From the NCBI GenBank assembly GCA_963772065.1, contig CAVYVZ010000001.1, forward strand, positions 124,001 through 188,000: a stretch of DNA of 64,000 nucleotides, read 5' to 3'. A model generated the notes under the pieces. That model did no database searches. It had not been told where the DNA came from and was given only the letters and a program-made list of their open reading frames with translations. A program made the translations under genes and the position numbers. This stretch comes from CAVYVZ01 sp963772065 (GTDB taxonomy: Bacteria > Acidobacteriota > Vicinamibacteria > Vicinamibacterales > UBA2999). Shown in pieces: positions 16,489 to 26,360 of this stretch (its first letter is position 1; every line of letters starts with the position of its first letter).

Positions 16489-18272
16489 CGCCCTTGCCCT
16501 CCTCGCCGCGCTGACCGTGTCGGCGTGTGCGTCGAGCGCTGCGTTTCGGAGCGGCCGGCGCGCCGAGCAACTGCAGGACTACGACCTCGCGGTCGTCGAG
16601 TACACCAAAGCTCTTCAACGCACACCCGACGATCGCGCCGCGCGGCAGGCGCTCGAACGTGTGAAGCTCCGCGCCGCGCAGGAACACTACGCCCGCGCGC
16701 GGAGGCTGTACACGGTCGGCAAGCTCGATGAAGCGCTGGTGGAGTTTCAGCTCGCGGCGGAACTGAACCCTTCGAGCGCCGAGATCGAGGAAGGCGTCCG
16801 TGCCACCCGCGGGGCGCTCCGGAACAAAGTGGCGGTGGCGCGCGAAGGCAAGACAGAGCTCGAGTCGCTCATCGAGCGGTCGCGCAACATGCCACCTCCC
16901 GGCATGGACCTGCCCACGGACGTGCAGCTCCCCGGGTCGCTGACGTTTCGCGACGCGAGCGCGCGCGACGTGTATACGGTGCTGGCCCGCTACGCCGGGG
17001 TCAGCGTCCTGTTCGATCCGCAGTTCAGCGACAGACTCGTCTCGATCGATCTGAAGAGCGCCCCGTTCGAGGACGCACTGAGCTCCGTCTCTGCGACGAC
17101 ACGCAACTTCTACCGGGTGACGGCGCCGAGGACCATCACGATCATTCCGGATACACCGGCAAAGCGCCGCGAGTACCAGGAAGAGATCGTCCGCACGTTC
17201 TACTTGAGCAACGCGGATCTCAAGGAGACGATCGACCTGCTTCGCGTCGTAATCGACGCGCGCCGGATCGCGCCAATCGTCGCAACCAACGCCATCACCA
17301 TCAAGGACACGCCGGAGCGCGTTGCAGCCGCGGCCCGTGTCATCGGCGCCATCGACAAGGCGCGCCCCGAGGTCATCATCGACGTCGAGCTCCTCGAGGT
17401 CGACCGGACGCGCCTGCGTGAATACGGTCTGCAGATTGCGTCACCGGGGTCGCCAGGGATCGACGGGGCCGCCGACGTGAACCGCGACAACTTCACGCTG
17501 CGCAATCTTCGCAGCCTCACGCAGTCCGACATTCTGCTCGACGAACCTGCCCGGCCTCTATTACCGGCTGCTCAAGACCGACAGCAACACGCGGACGCTG
17601 GCCAACCCGCAGCTCCGCACGTCGGAAGGCATGCCGGCGCAGGCGCGCTTCGGCGAGCGGGTCCCGATCCCGAGCACGCAGTTTGCCCCGATCGCGGCCG
17701 GCGGCGTCAATCAGCAGCCGATCACGTCGTTCAATTACGAGAACATCGGCGTGAACATCGACATCACACCGCGGACCCACCACGACGATGAGGTGTCGCT
17801 CGCGTTGAAGGTGTCGGTCAGCAACATTTCGGGCACCGGGTTCGGCGGGCTGCCCACCTTCGGCAACCGCGAGATCAGCACGGTGATCCGTCTCCGCGAC
17901 GGCGAAACGAACATGCTCGCGGGTCTGATTCGCGACGACGAGCGCCGCGTGCTCGAAGGCGTGCCCGGCCTGAGCGACATTCCGGTAATCGGGCGGCTGT
18001 TTGCGTTCAACCGCAAGGAGACGCAGGAAACCGACATCGTGCTCACGCTCACGCCGCGCATCATCCGCGTGCTGGAGCTCACGGAAAACGATTTGCGGCC
18101 CTTCCGGGTGGCGAAGGAAGGGTCGCCTCCGTTCATCGAACTTCCGCTCCCGCCCGAGCTGCCCCGGCAGGAGCCGATGGTGCCCGGTCAGAAGCCCCCC
18201 GGCGAAACGACGCCGCCCGTCACCTTCCCGCTGCCGGGCCAGCCTGTGAAGCCCCGACCGCCCACGCGCTAG
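16469..18272 (+). CDS. TPR-containing lipoprotein secretin, GspD/PilQ family (one apparent frameshift)
   Basis: About 600 residues once one extra base near 17540-17545 is removed. The N-terminus has a lipobox (LAALTVSAC, Cys about 19), then about two TPR-like repeats (residues 25-110: 'YDLAVVEYTKALQRTPDD', 'GKLDEALVEFQLAAELNPSS'). Next come an N0/STN-type domain ('VSVLFDPQFSDRLVSIDLK') and an N1-type domain, then the secretin core: 'YYRLLKTDSNTRTLANPQLR', 'GVNIDITPRTHHDDEVSL' and 'VPGLSDIPVIGRLFAFNRKE'. Such TPR-secretins occur in acidobacterial type II/IV systems. Coupling with lolA suggests co-delivery to the outer membrane. Whether it serves T2SS or the pilMNOP machine at 1-2695 cannot be told from sequence. 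Confidence 0.88.
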
Positions 18273-18279
18273 TCACGCG

Positions 18280-18308
18280 CTCAGAGTCAGGTCAGAGTCG
18301 ACTCTGAG
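18280..18308 (+). repeat. Palindromic hairpin after the secretin gene
   Basis: TCAGAGTCGACTCTGA at 18292-18307 is a perfect 16-bp palindrome. CTCAGAGTC (18280-18288) can also pair with GACTCTGAG (18300-18308), giving two alternative stems. There is no T run. The word GTCAGAGT recurs at 18329-18336 and in the inverted repeat at 50368-50399. It may act as a transcript-end hairpin or belong to the family of intergenic repeats. Confidence 0.5.
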
Positions 18309-18360
18309 TAGCGGTACCTCGACCACCGGGGCAGGCGTCAGAGTGGATACGGAGGCGCGC

Positions 18361-19003
18361 ATGCACAAGGTAGGGGGTACTCGGTTCGGGCGTCGTGGCC
18401 AAAACGCTCGCGAAAGGCTTCAGAAAGCACGGATACGACGTGCGCATCGCGAGCCGGTCGGCGGAGAAGATCGGCGCGTTCGCCCAACAGGCCGGCATCA
18501 CGGCGGGAACCTTCGCCGAGGTGGCCGCATGGGCCGACCTGATCGTCCTCGCCGTGAAGGGCACGGCGGCGGAAGCCGCGTTGACGCTCGCCGGCGAGGA
18601 CAACATCAAGGGGAAGGTCGTGATCGACACGACCAACCCGATCGCCGACGCGGCACCCGACGAAGGCGTGCTGAAATACTTCACGGGCCCGAACGACTCG
18701 CTGCTCGAACGGCTGCAAGCGCAGTTCGCGGATGCGCGCATCGTGAAGGCGTTCAATTCGGTCGGAAACGCCTACATGGTCAATCCATCGTTCCCTGGCG
18801 GGACGCCCACGATGTTCTATTGCGGCAACGATCCGGACGCCAAGCGGATCCTGGCGCAGATACTCGAGCAGTTCGGGTGGGAAGGCTCGGACATGGGCAC
18901 GGCCGCGGCCGCTCGCGCGATTGAGCCGCTCTGTCAGCTCTGGTGCATTCCGGGTTTGCGCGAGGGACGCTGGGCGCACGCGTTCAAGCTGCTGCGCGCG
19001 TAA
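18361..19003 (+). CDS. NADPH-dependent F420 reductase-like (NAD(P)-binding) protein (one apparent frameshift)
   Basis: About 213 residues. The Rossmann start 'MHKVGVLGSGVVAKTLAKGF' is recovered only if one G is removed from a run of five (18373-18377). Otherwise translation would start late at GTG 18395 and lose the GxGxxA nucleotide loop. Downstream are 'DVRIASRSAEKI', 'DLIVLAVKGTAAEAAL', 'VVIDTTNPIA' and 'DARIVKAFNSVGNAYMVNPS', typical of the coenzyme F420-dependent NADP oxidoreductase superfamily (COG2085). The true hydride partner is unknown; many COG2085 members in non-F420 bacteria are uncharacterised. Convergent with murA. Confidence 0.8.
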
Positions 19004-19009
19004 GCCGGG

Positions 19010-20269
19010 CTACTCGACCTTCGCTACCTTCGCGCCGAGCGCCTGCAGCCGTTCCACGAGCTGGCTGTAGCCGCGCTCGACAGTTTCGAGCGGCGCCACC
19101 CGTGTCTGCCCCTCAGCCGCAAGCCCCGCGGCGATGAGCGACATGCCCGAGCGCAGATCGCGGCTGTCGAGGACGCGGCCGCCGCGCAGCTTCGTCGCCC
19201 CCGTCACGATGATCCGGTGCGCGTCGGCCAGGAACATGTCCGCCCCCATGCCGCTCATCTGCTCCAGCGCGAAGAGGCGCAGCTCGTACATCCAGTCGTG
19301 CACGAGCGTCCGCCCCTCGGCCTGCGTGGCGAGCACGGTCACCAGGCTCACGAGGTCGCTGGGAAATCCGGGCCACAGCCCGGTCGTGATCCGCCGTACC
19401 GCTTTCGGCCGCGACGGCTTCACCTCGAAGACGCCGTCGCGCATGCCGCACTCCACGTTCATCCGCTTCAGCACGGCGGCCACGACCTCGATGTCCTCGT
19501 CGCGCGCCCCGGCGATCGACATTTCCCCACCCGTGATCGCGCCCACGACGGCCCAGCTCCCCGCCTCGATGTAATCGCCTCCGAGCTGGTGCTCGGCGCC
19601 TCGAAGCTTCCTCGCGCCGGTGATCCTGATGCGCGCGCTTCCCTCGCCCGACACATCGGCGCCCATCTTTCGGAGGAACTCGCAGAGCTCGACAACGTGC
19701 GGCTCGGTCGCGGCGTGGCGGATCTCCGTGGTCCCTTCCGCAAGCGCCGCGGCGAGCAGCGCCGTCTCGGTGCCAGTGACCGACGCCTCGTAGAGATACA
19801 TCGACCCGGCCCTCAGCCCGTCCGGCGCCTCGAGAACATGATCGGGTCCCGCGCCTTGGCGCGCGCCCATGTGAAACAGCGCCTCCAGATGCGTGGAGAT
19901 CGTGCGGCGCGCGGGAAAGTCGCCTCCCGGCGGCGCGATGTGCGCCTTCCCCAGCCGTGCGAGCAGCGGTCCGAGCAGGAGCACCGATCCGCGCAGACGC
20001 TGTACCAGGCCGCGGTCCGGCGAGTGCGTCGACAGGCGCGGCGCGCGGACCCGCAGCGTCGTGCTGCCGATGCCATCCACCTCCGCGCCGATATCCAGGA
20101 GCAGCCGGGCCATCACCTCCACGTCGCCGATGCGCGGCACGTTGGTGAGCACCGATTCTTCTTCCGTCAGGAGGCACGCCGCCAGGAGCGGAAGCGCCGC
20201 GTTCTTGTTCCCTTCCACCGACACGCGGCCCTCGAGCCGGTGCCCGCCTTCGATGAGCAGCGTCGACAT
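19010..20269 (-). CDS. murA: UDP-N-acetylglucosamine 1-carboxyvinyltransferase, Asp-type active site
   Basis: Predicted 419 residues of the EPSP-synthase fold. It catalyses the first committed peptidoglycan step, transfer of enolpyruvate to UDP-GlcNAc. Signatures are 'GNKNAALPLLAACLLTEE', 'LRGSVLLLGPLLARLG', 'GGDYIEAGSWAVVGAITGG' and 'LWPGFPSDLVSLVTVLATQA'. The catalytic loop, normally PGGC, reads 'APPGGDFPARRTISTH': Asp replaces the Cys alkylated by fosfomycin, as in mycobacterial and chlamydial MurA. Reduced fosfomycin sensitivity is a family-based inference. Last gene of the mur/recycling operon; its ATG is adjacent to the murB stop. Confidence 0.9.
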   Translation of the reverse strand: MSTLLIEGGHRLEGRVSVEGNKNAALPLLAACLLTEEESVLTNVPRIGDVEVMARLLLDIGAEVDGIGSTTLRVRAPRLSTHSPDRGLVQRLRGSVLLLGPLLARLGKAHIAPPGGDFPARRTISTHLEALFHMGARQGAGPDHVLEAPDGLRAGSMYLYEASVTGTETALLAAALAEGTTEIRHAATEPHVVELCEFLRKMGADVSGEGSARIRITGARKLRGAEHQLGGDYIEAGSWAVVGAITGGEMSIAGARDEDIEVVAAVLKRMNVECGMRDGVFEVKPSRPKAVRRITTGLWPGFPSDLVSLVTVLATQAEGRTLVHDWMYELRLFALEQMSGMGADMFLADAHRIIVTGATKLRGGRVLDSRDLRSGMSLIAAGLAAEGQTRVAPLETVERGYSQLVERLQALGAKVAKVE

Positions 20270-21352
20270 TCAGGCGTCGTCTTTCTGCAGAAATTCGATC
20301 CGTTCGTCATCGCCGAATCCGGCGAAGATCGGCTCGGGCCGAAGCGCGATACCGAAGCGGTCGAGCACCGCGCGTTTGATGCGGCTGGCGAGATCCAGAA
20401 TCTCACCGCTCGTCGCGCCGCCGCGGTTGATGATGGCAAGGGGATGCTTCGAGGAGATGCCGGCCGCTCCCGCTTCGAACCCCTTGTGAAACCCGGCGTG
20501 CTCGATGAGCCATGCGGCCGGAATCTTCACCGCGCCGCCGGAGGCCGGGAATGACGGCGAGCCGAGCACGGCCTGCGTCGCCGCCGGCACGATGGGGTTC
20601 ATGAAGAACGAACCGACGCTGCGCGTGTCGGGATCGAGCGGGTCGAGGACCATGCCCTTGCGGCGGCGAATCTCGATCACCCCGCGGCGAACGTCGGCGA
20701 TCGTCGGGCGCTCGAGACGATGCCGCTCCAGCCACGTCATGACGTCAGGATACGTCACCGTTGGCGCGCCGCGCCGCAGGCAGAACCTCACTCCGCAGAC
20801 GGTGAACCGGCCGGCGTCCTGCTGCTTGAACCGGCTTTGCCGATACGCGAATCCACAGTCGCGAGACGCGATCTCCGCAAGCTCCCCCGACTGCGTGTCG
20901 AAGGCGGTCACCCGCTCGATCGTCGTGGAGACTTCCTGTCCGTACGCGCCGACGTTCTGGATGGGCGTGCCGCCGACGCGGCCGGGGATACCCGACAGCG
21001 CCTCGAGTCCAGCGTATCCCGCACCGACGGCTTGCTCGACGAGCCGATCCCACGGCTCGCCAGCCCCTGCCTCGATGTGCGCTTCGTCGCCGCGCGCGTG
21101 CCATTGCGAGCCCTCGATGGCCACATGCAGCACGAGTCCCGGAATGCCCTCATCCGCGATGACGAGGTTGCTGCCGCCGCCGAGCACGAACAGCGGCACA
21201 CCGCGATCGGCCGCCCACGCGTACGCCAGTCGAACCTGCTCCGGCGTCCGGGCCTGAACGTACCACCGCGCCACTCCACCGACCAGCAGCGTCGTGAGCG
21301 GCGCGAGCGGAACATGGGGCAACGGCTCGACGAGCCGGTCAGCGGATGGCAA
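20270..21352 (-). CDS. murB: UDP-N-acetylenolpyruvoylglucosamine reductase
   Basis: Predicted 360 residues, FAD-dependent, producing UDP-MurNAc from the MurA product. Motifs: 'TTLLVGGVARWYVQA', the FAD loop 'VPLFVLGGGSNLVIADEG', 'LEALSGIPGRVGGTPIQNVG' with 'AYGQE', and the catalytic Ser in 'RSVGSFFMNPIVPA'. The sequence ends 'EPIFAGFGDDERIEFLQKDD'. It directly precedes murA on the same strand, so the two consecutive steps of UDP-MurNAc synthesis are co-transcribed. The start at 21352 overlaps the pxpBC stop by 14 nt. Confidence 0.94.
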   Translation of the reverse strand: MPSADRLVEPLPHVPLAPLTTLLVGGVARWYVQARTPEQVRLAYAWAADRGVPLFVLGGGSNLVIADEGIPGLVLHVAIEGSQWHARGDEAHIEAGAGEPWDRLVEQAVGAGYAGLEALSGIPGRVGGTPIQNVGAYGQEVSTTIERVTAFDTQSGELAEIASRDCGFAYRQSRFKQQDAGRFTVCGVRFCLRRGAPTVTYPDVMTWLERHRLERPTIADVRRGVIEIRRRKGMVLDPLDPDTRSVGSFFMNPIVPAATQAVLGSPSFPASGGAVKIPAAWLIEHAGFHKGFEAGAAGISSKHPLAIINRGGATSGEILDLASRIKRAVLDRFGIALRPEPIFAGFGDDERIEFLQKDDA

Positions 21353-22957
21353 GCATCTGCCCTTCCTGCGCGATGAGCGCCGCGAGCGCCTCGCGGCGCG
21401 TGCAGACGCTGAACTCGATCCAGTCGCCCGGCGCGAGCTGGCCCGCGGTCGGCAAATCCGCGGTGATCACCGTTGCGATCTGCGGGTACCCGCCGCTCGT
21501 CTGGCGATCGGCCATCAAGAGGATCGGCTCGCCCGACGGAGGTACCTGAATGCCGCCGAAGAACGTGGCGTCGGAGATCATCTCGCGATCGCCGGTCCGG
21601 GAGATGGCGCCACCGGTGAGCCGGTACGCCATCCGGTTCGATTGCGACGACACGAGGAAGCGCGTCTGCTGCAGCTGCTCCAAGGCCGACTCGTCGAAGA
21701 ACTCGTCCTGGGGCCCTGGAAGCACCCGGAGCCGCGCGCCGCCTTCCGGCAGCGGCCGCCTTGGGAACGAGCGCCGCGACGCGGCGCCACTCGAATGCGC
21801 GGCGAGTGGAAGGCGATCGCCGGCCGCGAGCGGACGCCCGCGGTATCCTCCCATGGCGCTGAGCACATGCGTGGCCCGGCTGCCGAGAATCGGCGGCACG
21901 TCGATGCCGCCGTGAACCGCCAGATACGCACGCGCTCCGGATTGTCGCCCCTTGAATCGGAGGGTCGCGCCCGCGTGGGCGTGCAACGGGGTGCACGTTT
22001 TCACGACGGCCTGGTCGAGCGTCGCGCCGAGGTCGCCGCCAACGATCGCAAACGTCGCGTCTTCATCGAATCGCAGTTCGGGTCCGAGCAGCGTCACTTC
22101 GAGCGTCGCCGCGTGTTCAGCGTTGCCGACGCATGCGTTCGCGAGCCGGTGGGCGACGCCGTCCATCGGGCCCGACACCGGAACACCGCGATCCTGGTAC
22201 CCCCATCGTCCGAGATCCTGCACCGTCGTGAGCATGCCCGGGCTGAGCACCACGATGCCGCCGTGCGGGTCCGCGGGCGGATATTCGCGGGACACAGGCG
22301 CCTCCCCCGTGTCTTCCAGCGCTGGCACCGGCACGAAGCGCATCCGATCGCCGGCCTCGACGAGAAACTGCGGCGTGCGCCGCGGGTCGAATGGACGCAC
22401 GCGGGTTCGGCCGACGATCTGCCAGCCGCCGGGCGACTCCTGCGGGTAGATGCCGGTCTGCCTGCCGGCGATACCGACGGAGCCCTCAGGCACGCGCGTG
22501 CGCGGCGTCGGCCGTCGCGGCACGGCGATCGACTCGTCGACGGTACCCGAGGTACGCAAATCCCGGCACGAAGCCGAGCATGAACACTCGATAGACCGCG
22601 GCGGTATGCCGCCGCACGACCTCTGCTTCGGTCAGCCCCGTCACACGCGCGACGTCGGCCAGATCGGGGCCGGCCTCGCCGCCATAGACGACCGGCACCT
22701 CCACGAGTCGCGGTGTATCGACGAGAGGGTGCTCCGCCACGGCGCGGTCGAGCGCGGCCGTCAACGCTTCGAGCCGCGTCTGAAGCGGATCGAAGCACAG
22801 CGCCACGGATCGGTAGGTGGAGACGACGTCCCGGACGCCCGCGATCGCCGCGCGCCTCACGGCCCTGGCGATGGCAATCGCGCGCGCGTTGATCGCTTCG
22901 TCGATGCGCCGCCTCGAGCTCGAGGATGAGACCGGAATCGCCGGCATCCGAGATCAT
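21339..22957 (-). CDS. pxpBC: Fused 5-oxoprolinase subunits B and C (KipI-KipA type; two apparent frameshifts)
   Basis: The N-terminal third is PxpB/KipI: 'MISDAGDSGLILELE', 'INARAIAIARAVRRAAIAGV', 'VVSTYRSVALCFDPL', 'VVYGGEAGPDLADVA' and 'VFMLGFVPGFAYLG'. The C-terminal two-thirds is PxpC/KipA: 'VLSPGMLTTVQDLGRWGYQD', 'GPMDGVAHRLANACVGN', 'YLAVHGGIDVPPILGSRAT' and 'SNRMAYRLTGG'. No stop separates them, so it is a natural B-C fusion. Extra bases near 22905-22913 and in the C run at 22546-22548 displace the B part. PxpABC cleaves 5-oxoproline to glutamate using ATP; no pxpA is in the window. Its start overlaps the mpl stop by 4 nt, placing it inside the peptidoglycan-recycling operon. Confidence 0.85.
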
Positions 22958-24351
22958 GCCGACAGCGCCTTCAGCAGCTTCTGGTGAATGCCGCCGAAAC
23001 CGCCGTTCGACATCAACAGGATCAGGTCGCCGCGACGATGCTCGGCCACGAGCGTCTGAATGATGTCATCGACGCCGGGAATGTGCCGCGCGCGTTGCCC
23101 ACGTTTGACCAGATCCGACACCAGCTGCTCCGCGGAAAGCCGCTCGTCATCGGGCAGCGTCGATCGGAACACGGCGGCCACGACGACTTCGTCGGCCGAG
23201 GCGAACGATCGCGCGAAATCGTCCTGGAAGACGCGGCGGCATGATGAGGCCGACCGGGGCTCGAACACCGCCCAGATGCGGCGCCCTGGATAGCCGGCCC
23301 TCAAGGCTGACAGCGTTTCATGCACGGCCGTCGGATGATGCGCGAAGTCGTCGAGAATCGTGACGTCGTGGGCCACGCCGACGGTCTCCAGGCGCCGTTT
23401 GATGCCTCGGAACGTCCTCAGCCCTTCGGCGAGGGTTGCCGCATGCAGCCCCCGGTGCGATCCGACGGCAATCGCGGCGAGTGCATTCCGCACGTTGTGT
23501 GCGCCGAGCATCGGCGACTCGAAGCGTCCGTAGACGGCGTTCTTCCGGCGCACGCTGAAGCGCGTGATGCCGTCTGCTGTCTGCACGTCCGCGGCGCGCC
23601 AGTCGGCATCGTCGCTCAAGCCAAACGTCTCGACGGGACTCACCGCCCTCTCACGAAGCGCCAGCGCGTCGGGGCTGTCGGCGCCGAGCAGCAACAGGCC
23701 GTTACCTGGCACCAGGTTCACCAGACGCCGGAATGCGAGGCGGACGTCGTCGAGATCCGCGTAGATGTCGGCGTGATCGAATTCGACGTTGCCCACCACG
23801 GCGACGTCGGGCACGTACTTCAGAAACTTCGCCGTCTTGTCGAAGAAGGCGCTGTCGTACTCGTCGCCCTCGATCACGAAGTCGCGGCCGCCGCCGACGC
23901 GATAGCTCGATCCACTCTGGCCGAGATTGAGGGCGATGCCACCAACGAGGACTGTCGGATCGAGGCCGCCGTGCGTCAGCAGCCACCCCGCGAGGGACGT
24001 GGTCGTCGTCTTGCCATGCGTCCCCGCAAGGACGATCGAGTACGCGCCCCAGAGGAACTGATCGCGAACGGCTTCCGGCAGCGAGCAGTAGCGGATCTTC
24101 CGCTCCAGGACCGTCTCGAGCTCGGGGTTGCCCCGAGATATGGCGTTGCCGACGATCACCAGGTCGAGATCGCCGCTGACATGGTCGGCGCGATAGCCGC
24201 TCATGGTGCGAATGCCTTCGGCAGCGAGAAAGTCGCTCATCGGCGGATAGACGTTCTGGTCCGACCCGCGAACGTCGTGCCCCTTGTGTCTGAGGAGTGC
24301 CGCCAGCGCGGCCATCGCCGTGCCACAGACGCCGATCAGGTGAATGCGCAT
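22954..24351 (-). CDS. mpl: UDP-N-acetylmuramate:L-Ala-gamma-D-Glu-meso-DAP ligase
   Basis: About 465 residues from 'MRIHLIGVCGTAMAALAALL'. Mur ligase of the Mpl type: 'GSDQNVYPPMSDFLAAEGI' after the Rossmann loop, ATP P-loop 'VLAGTHGKTTTTSLAGWLL', 'DFVIEGDEYDSAFFDKTAKF', 'VEFDHADIYADLDDV' and the ADP-domain motif 'DDFAHHPTAVHETLSALRA'. Mpl re-attaches recovered murein tripeptide to UDP-MurNAc, the salvage step of peptidoglycan recycling. The 'YPPMS' motif and tripeptide-ligase ending distinguish it from MurC. The start overlaps the ldcA stop by one base (TGATG). Confidence 0.92.
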   Translation of the reverse strand: MRIHLIGVCGTAMAALAALLRHKGHDVRGSDQNVYPPMSDFLAAEGIRTMSGYRADHVSGDLDLVIVGNAISRGNPELETVLERKIRYCSLPEAVRDQFLWGAYSIVLAGTHGKTTTTSLAGWLLTHGGLDPTVLVGGIALNLGQSGSSYRVGGGRDFVIEGDEYDSAFFDKTAKFLKYVPDVAVVGNVEFDHADIYADLDDVRLAFRRLVNLVPGNGLLLLGADSPDALALRERAVSPVETFGLSDDADWRAADVQTADGITRFSVRRKNAVYGRFESPMLGAHNVRNALAAIAVGSHRGLHAATLAEGLRTFRGIKRRLETVGVAHDVTILDDFAHHPTAVHETLSALRAGYPGRRIWAVFEPRSASSCRRVFQDDFARSFASADEVVVAAVFRSTLPDDERLSAEQLVSDLVKRGQRARHIPGVDDIIQTLVAEHRRGDLILLMSNGGFGGIHQKLLKALSA

Positions 24352-25269
24352 CACACGACCGCTGCTTCCTCGATGACGAGCCGTGGACGCCCCGAGGCAA
24401 TCACGCGCGTGCGGACGCCGAGCGGCAGCGTCCAGCACGGGCCCGTCGTATGACCGGACGGAAATCCAAAGAGCACCGGTCCGGGGAACCCCGCCAGCGC
24501 GTTGGCGATGGCGTCGCGGGCCGTCGGCGAGCCCCCGGGCTCATCGCAGCCGCGCATCTCGCCAAATACCACCGCGCGCGCGCGCTCGAGGATTCCCGAC
24601 AGGCGCAGCTGCATGAGCATCCGATCGAGCTTGTATGGCCGCTCGTTCACGTCCTCGAGAAACAGCACGCAGGCCTCGGGCGGGTTGAAGGCGTATGGCG
24701 TGCTGAGCGAGGCCAGAAGCTGTGTCAGCGTGCCGCCATACAGTGTGCCCTCGGCTTCGCCGGGCGCGAGCGTGAGCAGCTCGGGCGGGCTGAGCTCACC
24801 GACCGTTGTGGTCAGTGATTTCACGAGCGACGCGCGGTCGTAACCGGCATCACCCTTCGCCAGACGCCCATCCAGCATCGGCCCATGAAAGGCGACGAGG
24901 CCGCATCCCGTCGTCAACCATGACAGCAGCGAGGTGTTGTCGCTGTACGCGATGAAGGCTTTCGGCGACTGGCGGAGGTCGTCTGCGGCGAGCAGCGGGA
25001 GGAGGTGCACGCTTCCATATCCGCCGCGGACGGCGACGAGTGCGGCAATGCCGGGATTCGAACCATGCCTTGAGGAACGCGGCCGCGCGCGTTGCGGGCG
25101 AGCCGGACACCATCGCATCCCGCGCGAAGACCGAGTCGTCCCATACAGGCTCGTAGCCAAGCCGGCGCAGCTCGTCGACCCCGCGATCGAACTCCTCACG
25201 TGCGAATGGGCTGGCGGGCGACACCACGGCGATGCGGTCGCCGGGTCGAAGCGCGCGAGGCTTGAGCAT
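24351..25269 (-). CDS. ldcA: LD-carboxypeptidase (murein tetrapeptide carboxypeptidase; one apparent frameshift)
   Basis: About 306 residues. The N-terminal part 'MLKPRALRPGDRIAVVSPAS' to 'RAAAFLKAWFE' is in one frame; a missing base near 25057 shifts the rest, which continues with 'NPGIAALVAVRGGYGSVHLL', 'IAYSDNTSLLSWL' (nucleophile-Ser region), 'AFHGPMLDG', 'ACVLFLEDVNERPYKLDRML' and 'GFPSGHTTGPCWTLPLG' (catalytic His). S66 serine peptidases of this family remove the terminal D-Ala from recovered tetrapeptides, giving the tripeptide Mpl uses. Start ATG 25269 overlaps the nagZ stop (TGATG). Confidence 0.88.
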
Positions 25270-26357
25270 CAGAGGTATCGAGACATCTCCTCGGCGACGC
25301 GCCGGTGCTCGTCGGCGCCGAGCACGGTGCGCAGTGGAACGCGGCCCGCCGATGCGGGCGCGGCAAGAAAGCGCTCCTTGGCGCGGCGGTGGCGCGCCAG
25401 GGCGTCTGCCACGCGCGTCCGAGGGAGCCGGCCATCCTCCACGGCATGAACGAGCGCCTCGAGCACGGCCACCTGCGCTTCGACATGGCCGCTGCACACG
25501 AGCAGCCCGTCGCATCCCGCCGCGATCGCCTGCACGGCGGCGTCGCCGAGCGCGTACCGCCCGGTAATCGCTTTCATGTCGAGATCGTCCGTGAAGATCA
25601 CGCCGTCGAAGCCGAGCTCCTCCCGCAGCATCCCGGCCACGATGCGGCGGGACAACGTCGCGGGGCGCTCATCGTCCAGCGCGGGCACGAGCACGTGAGC
25701 CGTCATCATGCACGCGACGCCAGCGGCGATGGCGGCCCGAAAGGGGACGAACTCCACGCGCCGGAGTCGGTCGGGCGGGTGCTCGACCAGCGGAAGATCG
25801 AGATGGGAATCAACCGATGTGTCGCCGTGCCCCGGAAAGTGCTTGCCGCACGCGGCCACGTCGTGCTCCTGAAGACCTCTGATGATCGCGACGCCCAGGC
25901 GCGCCACCAGGTCCGCATCGCCTGCCAGGGCCCGGTCGCCGATGACCGGGTTCTTCGGATTGGTATGGATGTCGAGCACCGGTGCGAAGTCGAGCGTGAC
26001 GCCGACGGCCCGCAGTTCCACGGCCAGCGCTTTCGCAAACCGCGCCGCCAGCTTCTCGTCGCCGCTCCGCCCGAGCACCGCCATCGGCGGCCACTCGGTG
26101 AAGGGTGCCTTGAGGCGGGCCACCCTGCCGCCCTCCTGATCCACGCTGACCCAGAGCGGTACGTCCCGCACGAGCGTCTGCACATCGCGGGACAGCTCCG
26201 CGACCTGCTCCGGCGCTTCGACGTTGCGCGCGAACAGGATGACGCCACCGAGCTGGAACTCGCGCGTGAGCGATCGGATTTCCGGTGTGAGCGTCCACGC
26301 CGGCAGGCTGCCCATCAGGAGCTGACCGATCTCACGGCGAATCGAAGCCGACACCAC
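25269..26357 (-). CDS. nagZ: Beta-N-acetylhexosaminidase NagZ (GH3)
   Basis: Predicted 362 residues of glycoside hydrolase family 3. Motifs: 'FQLGGVILFARNVEAPEQV', 'VSVDQEGGRVARL', the diagnostic NagZ loop 'CGKHFPGHGDTSVDSHLDLP' carrying the catalytic His/Asp dyad, and the nucleophile in 'GVIFTDDLDMKAI'. It releases GlcNAc from anhydro-muropeptides. First gene of the recycling operon. No signal peptide, so probably cytoplasmic. A TATAAT at 26361-26366 (minus) sits only 3-6 nt from the two possible GTG starts (26357, 26354), suggesting a leaderless mRNA beginning at the second GTG. Confidence 0.93.
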   Translation of the reverse strand: MVSASIRREIGQLLMGSLPAWTLTPEIRSLTREFQLGGVILFARNVEAPEQVAELSRDVQTLVRDVPLWVSVDQEGGRVARLKAPFTEWPPMAVLGRSGDEKLAARFAKALAVELRAVGVTLDFAPVLDIHTNPKNPVIGDRALAGDADLVARLGVAIIRGLQEHDVAACGKHFPGHGDTSVDSHLDLPLVEHPPDRLRRVEFVPFRAAIAAGVACMMTAHVLVPALDDERPATLSRRIVAGMLREELGFDGVIFTDDLDMKAITGRYALGDAAVQAIAAGCDGLLVCSGHVEAQVAVLEALVHAVEDGRLPRTRVADALARHRRAKERFLAAPASAGRVPLRTVLGADEHRRVAEEMSRYL

Positions 26358-26360
26358 TCA

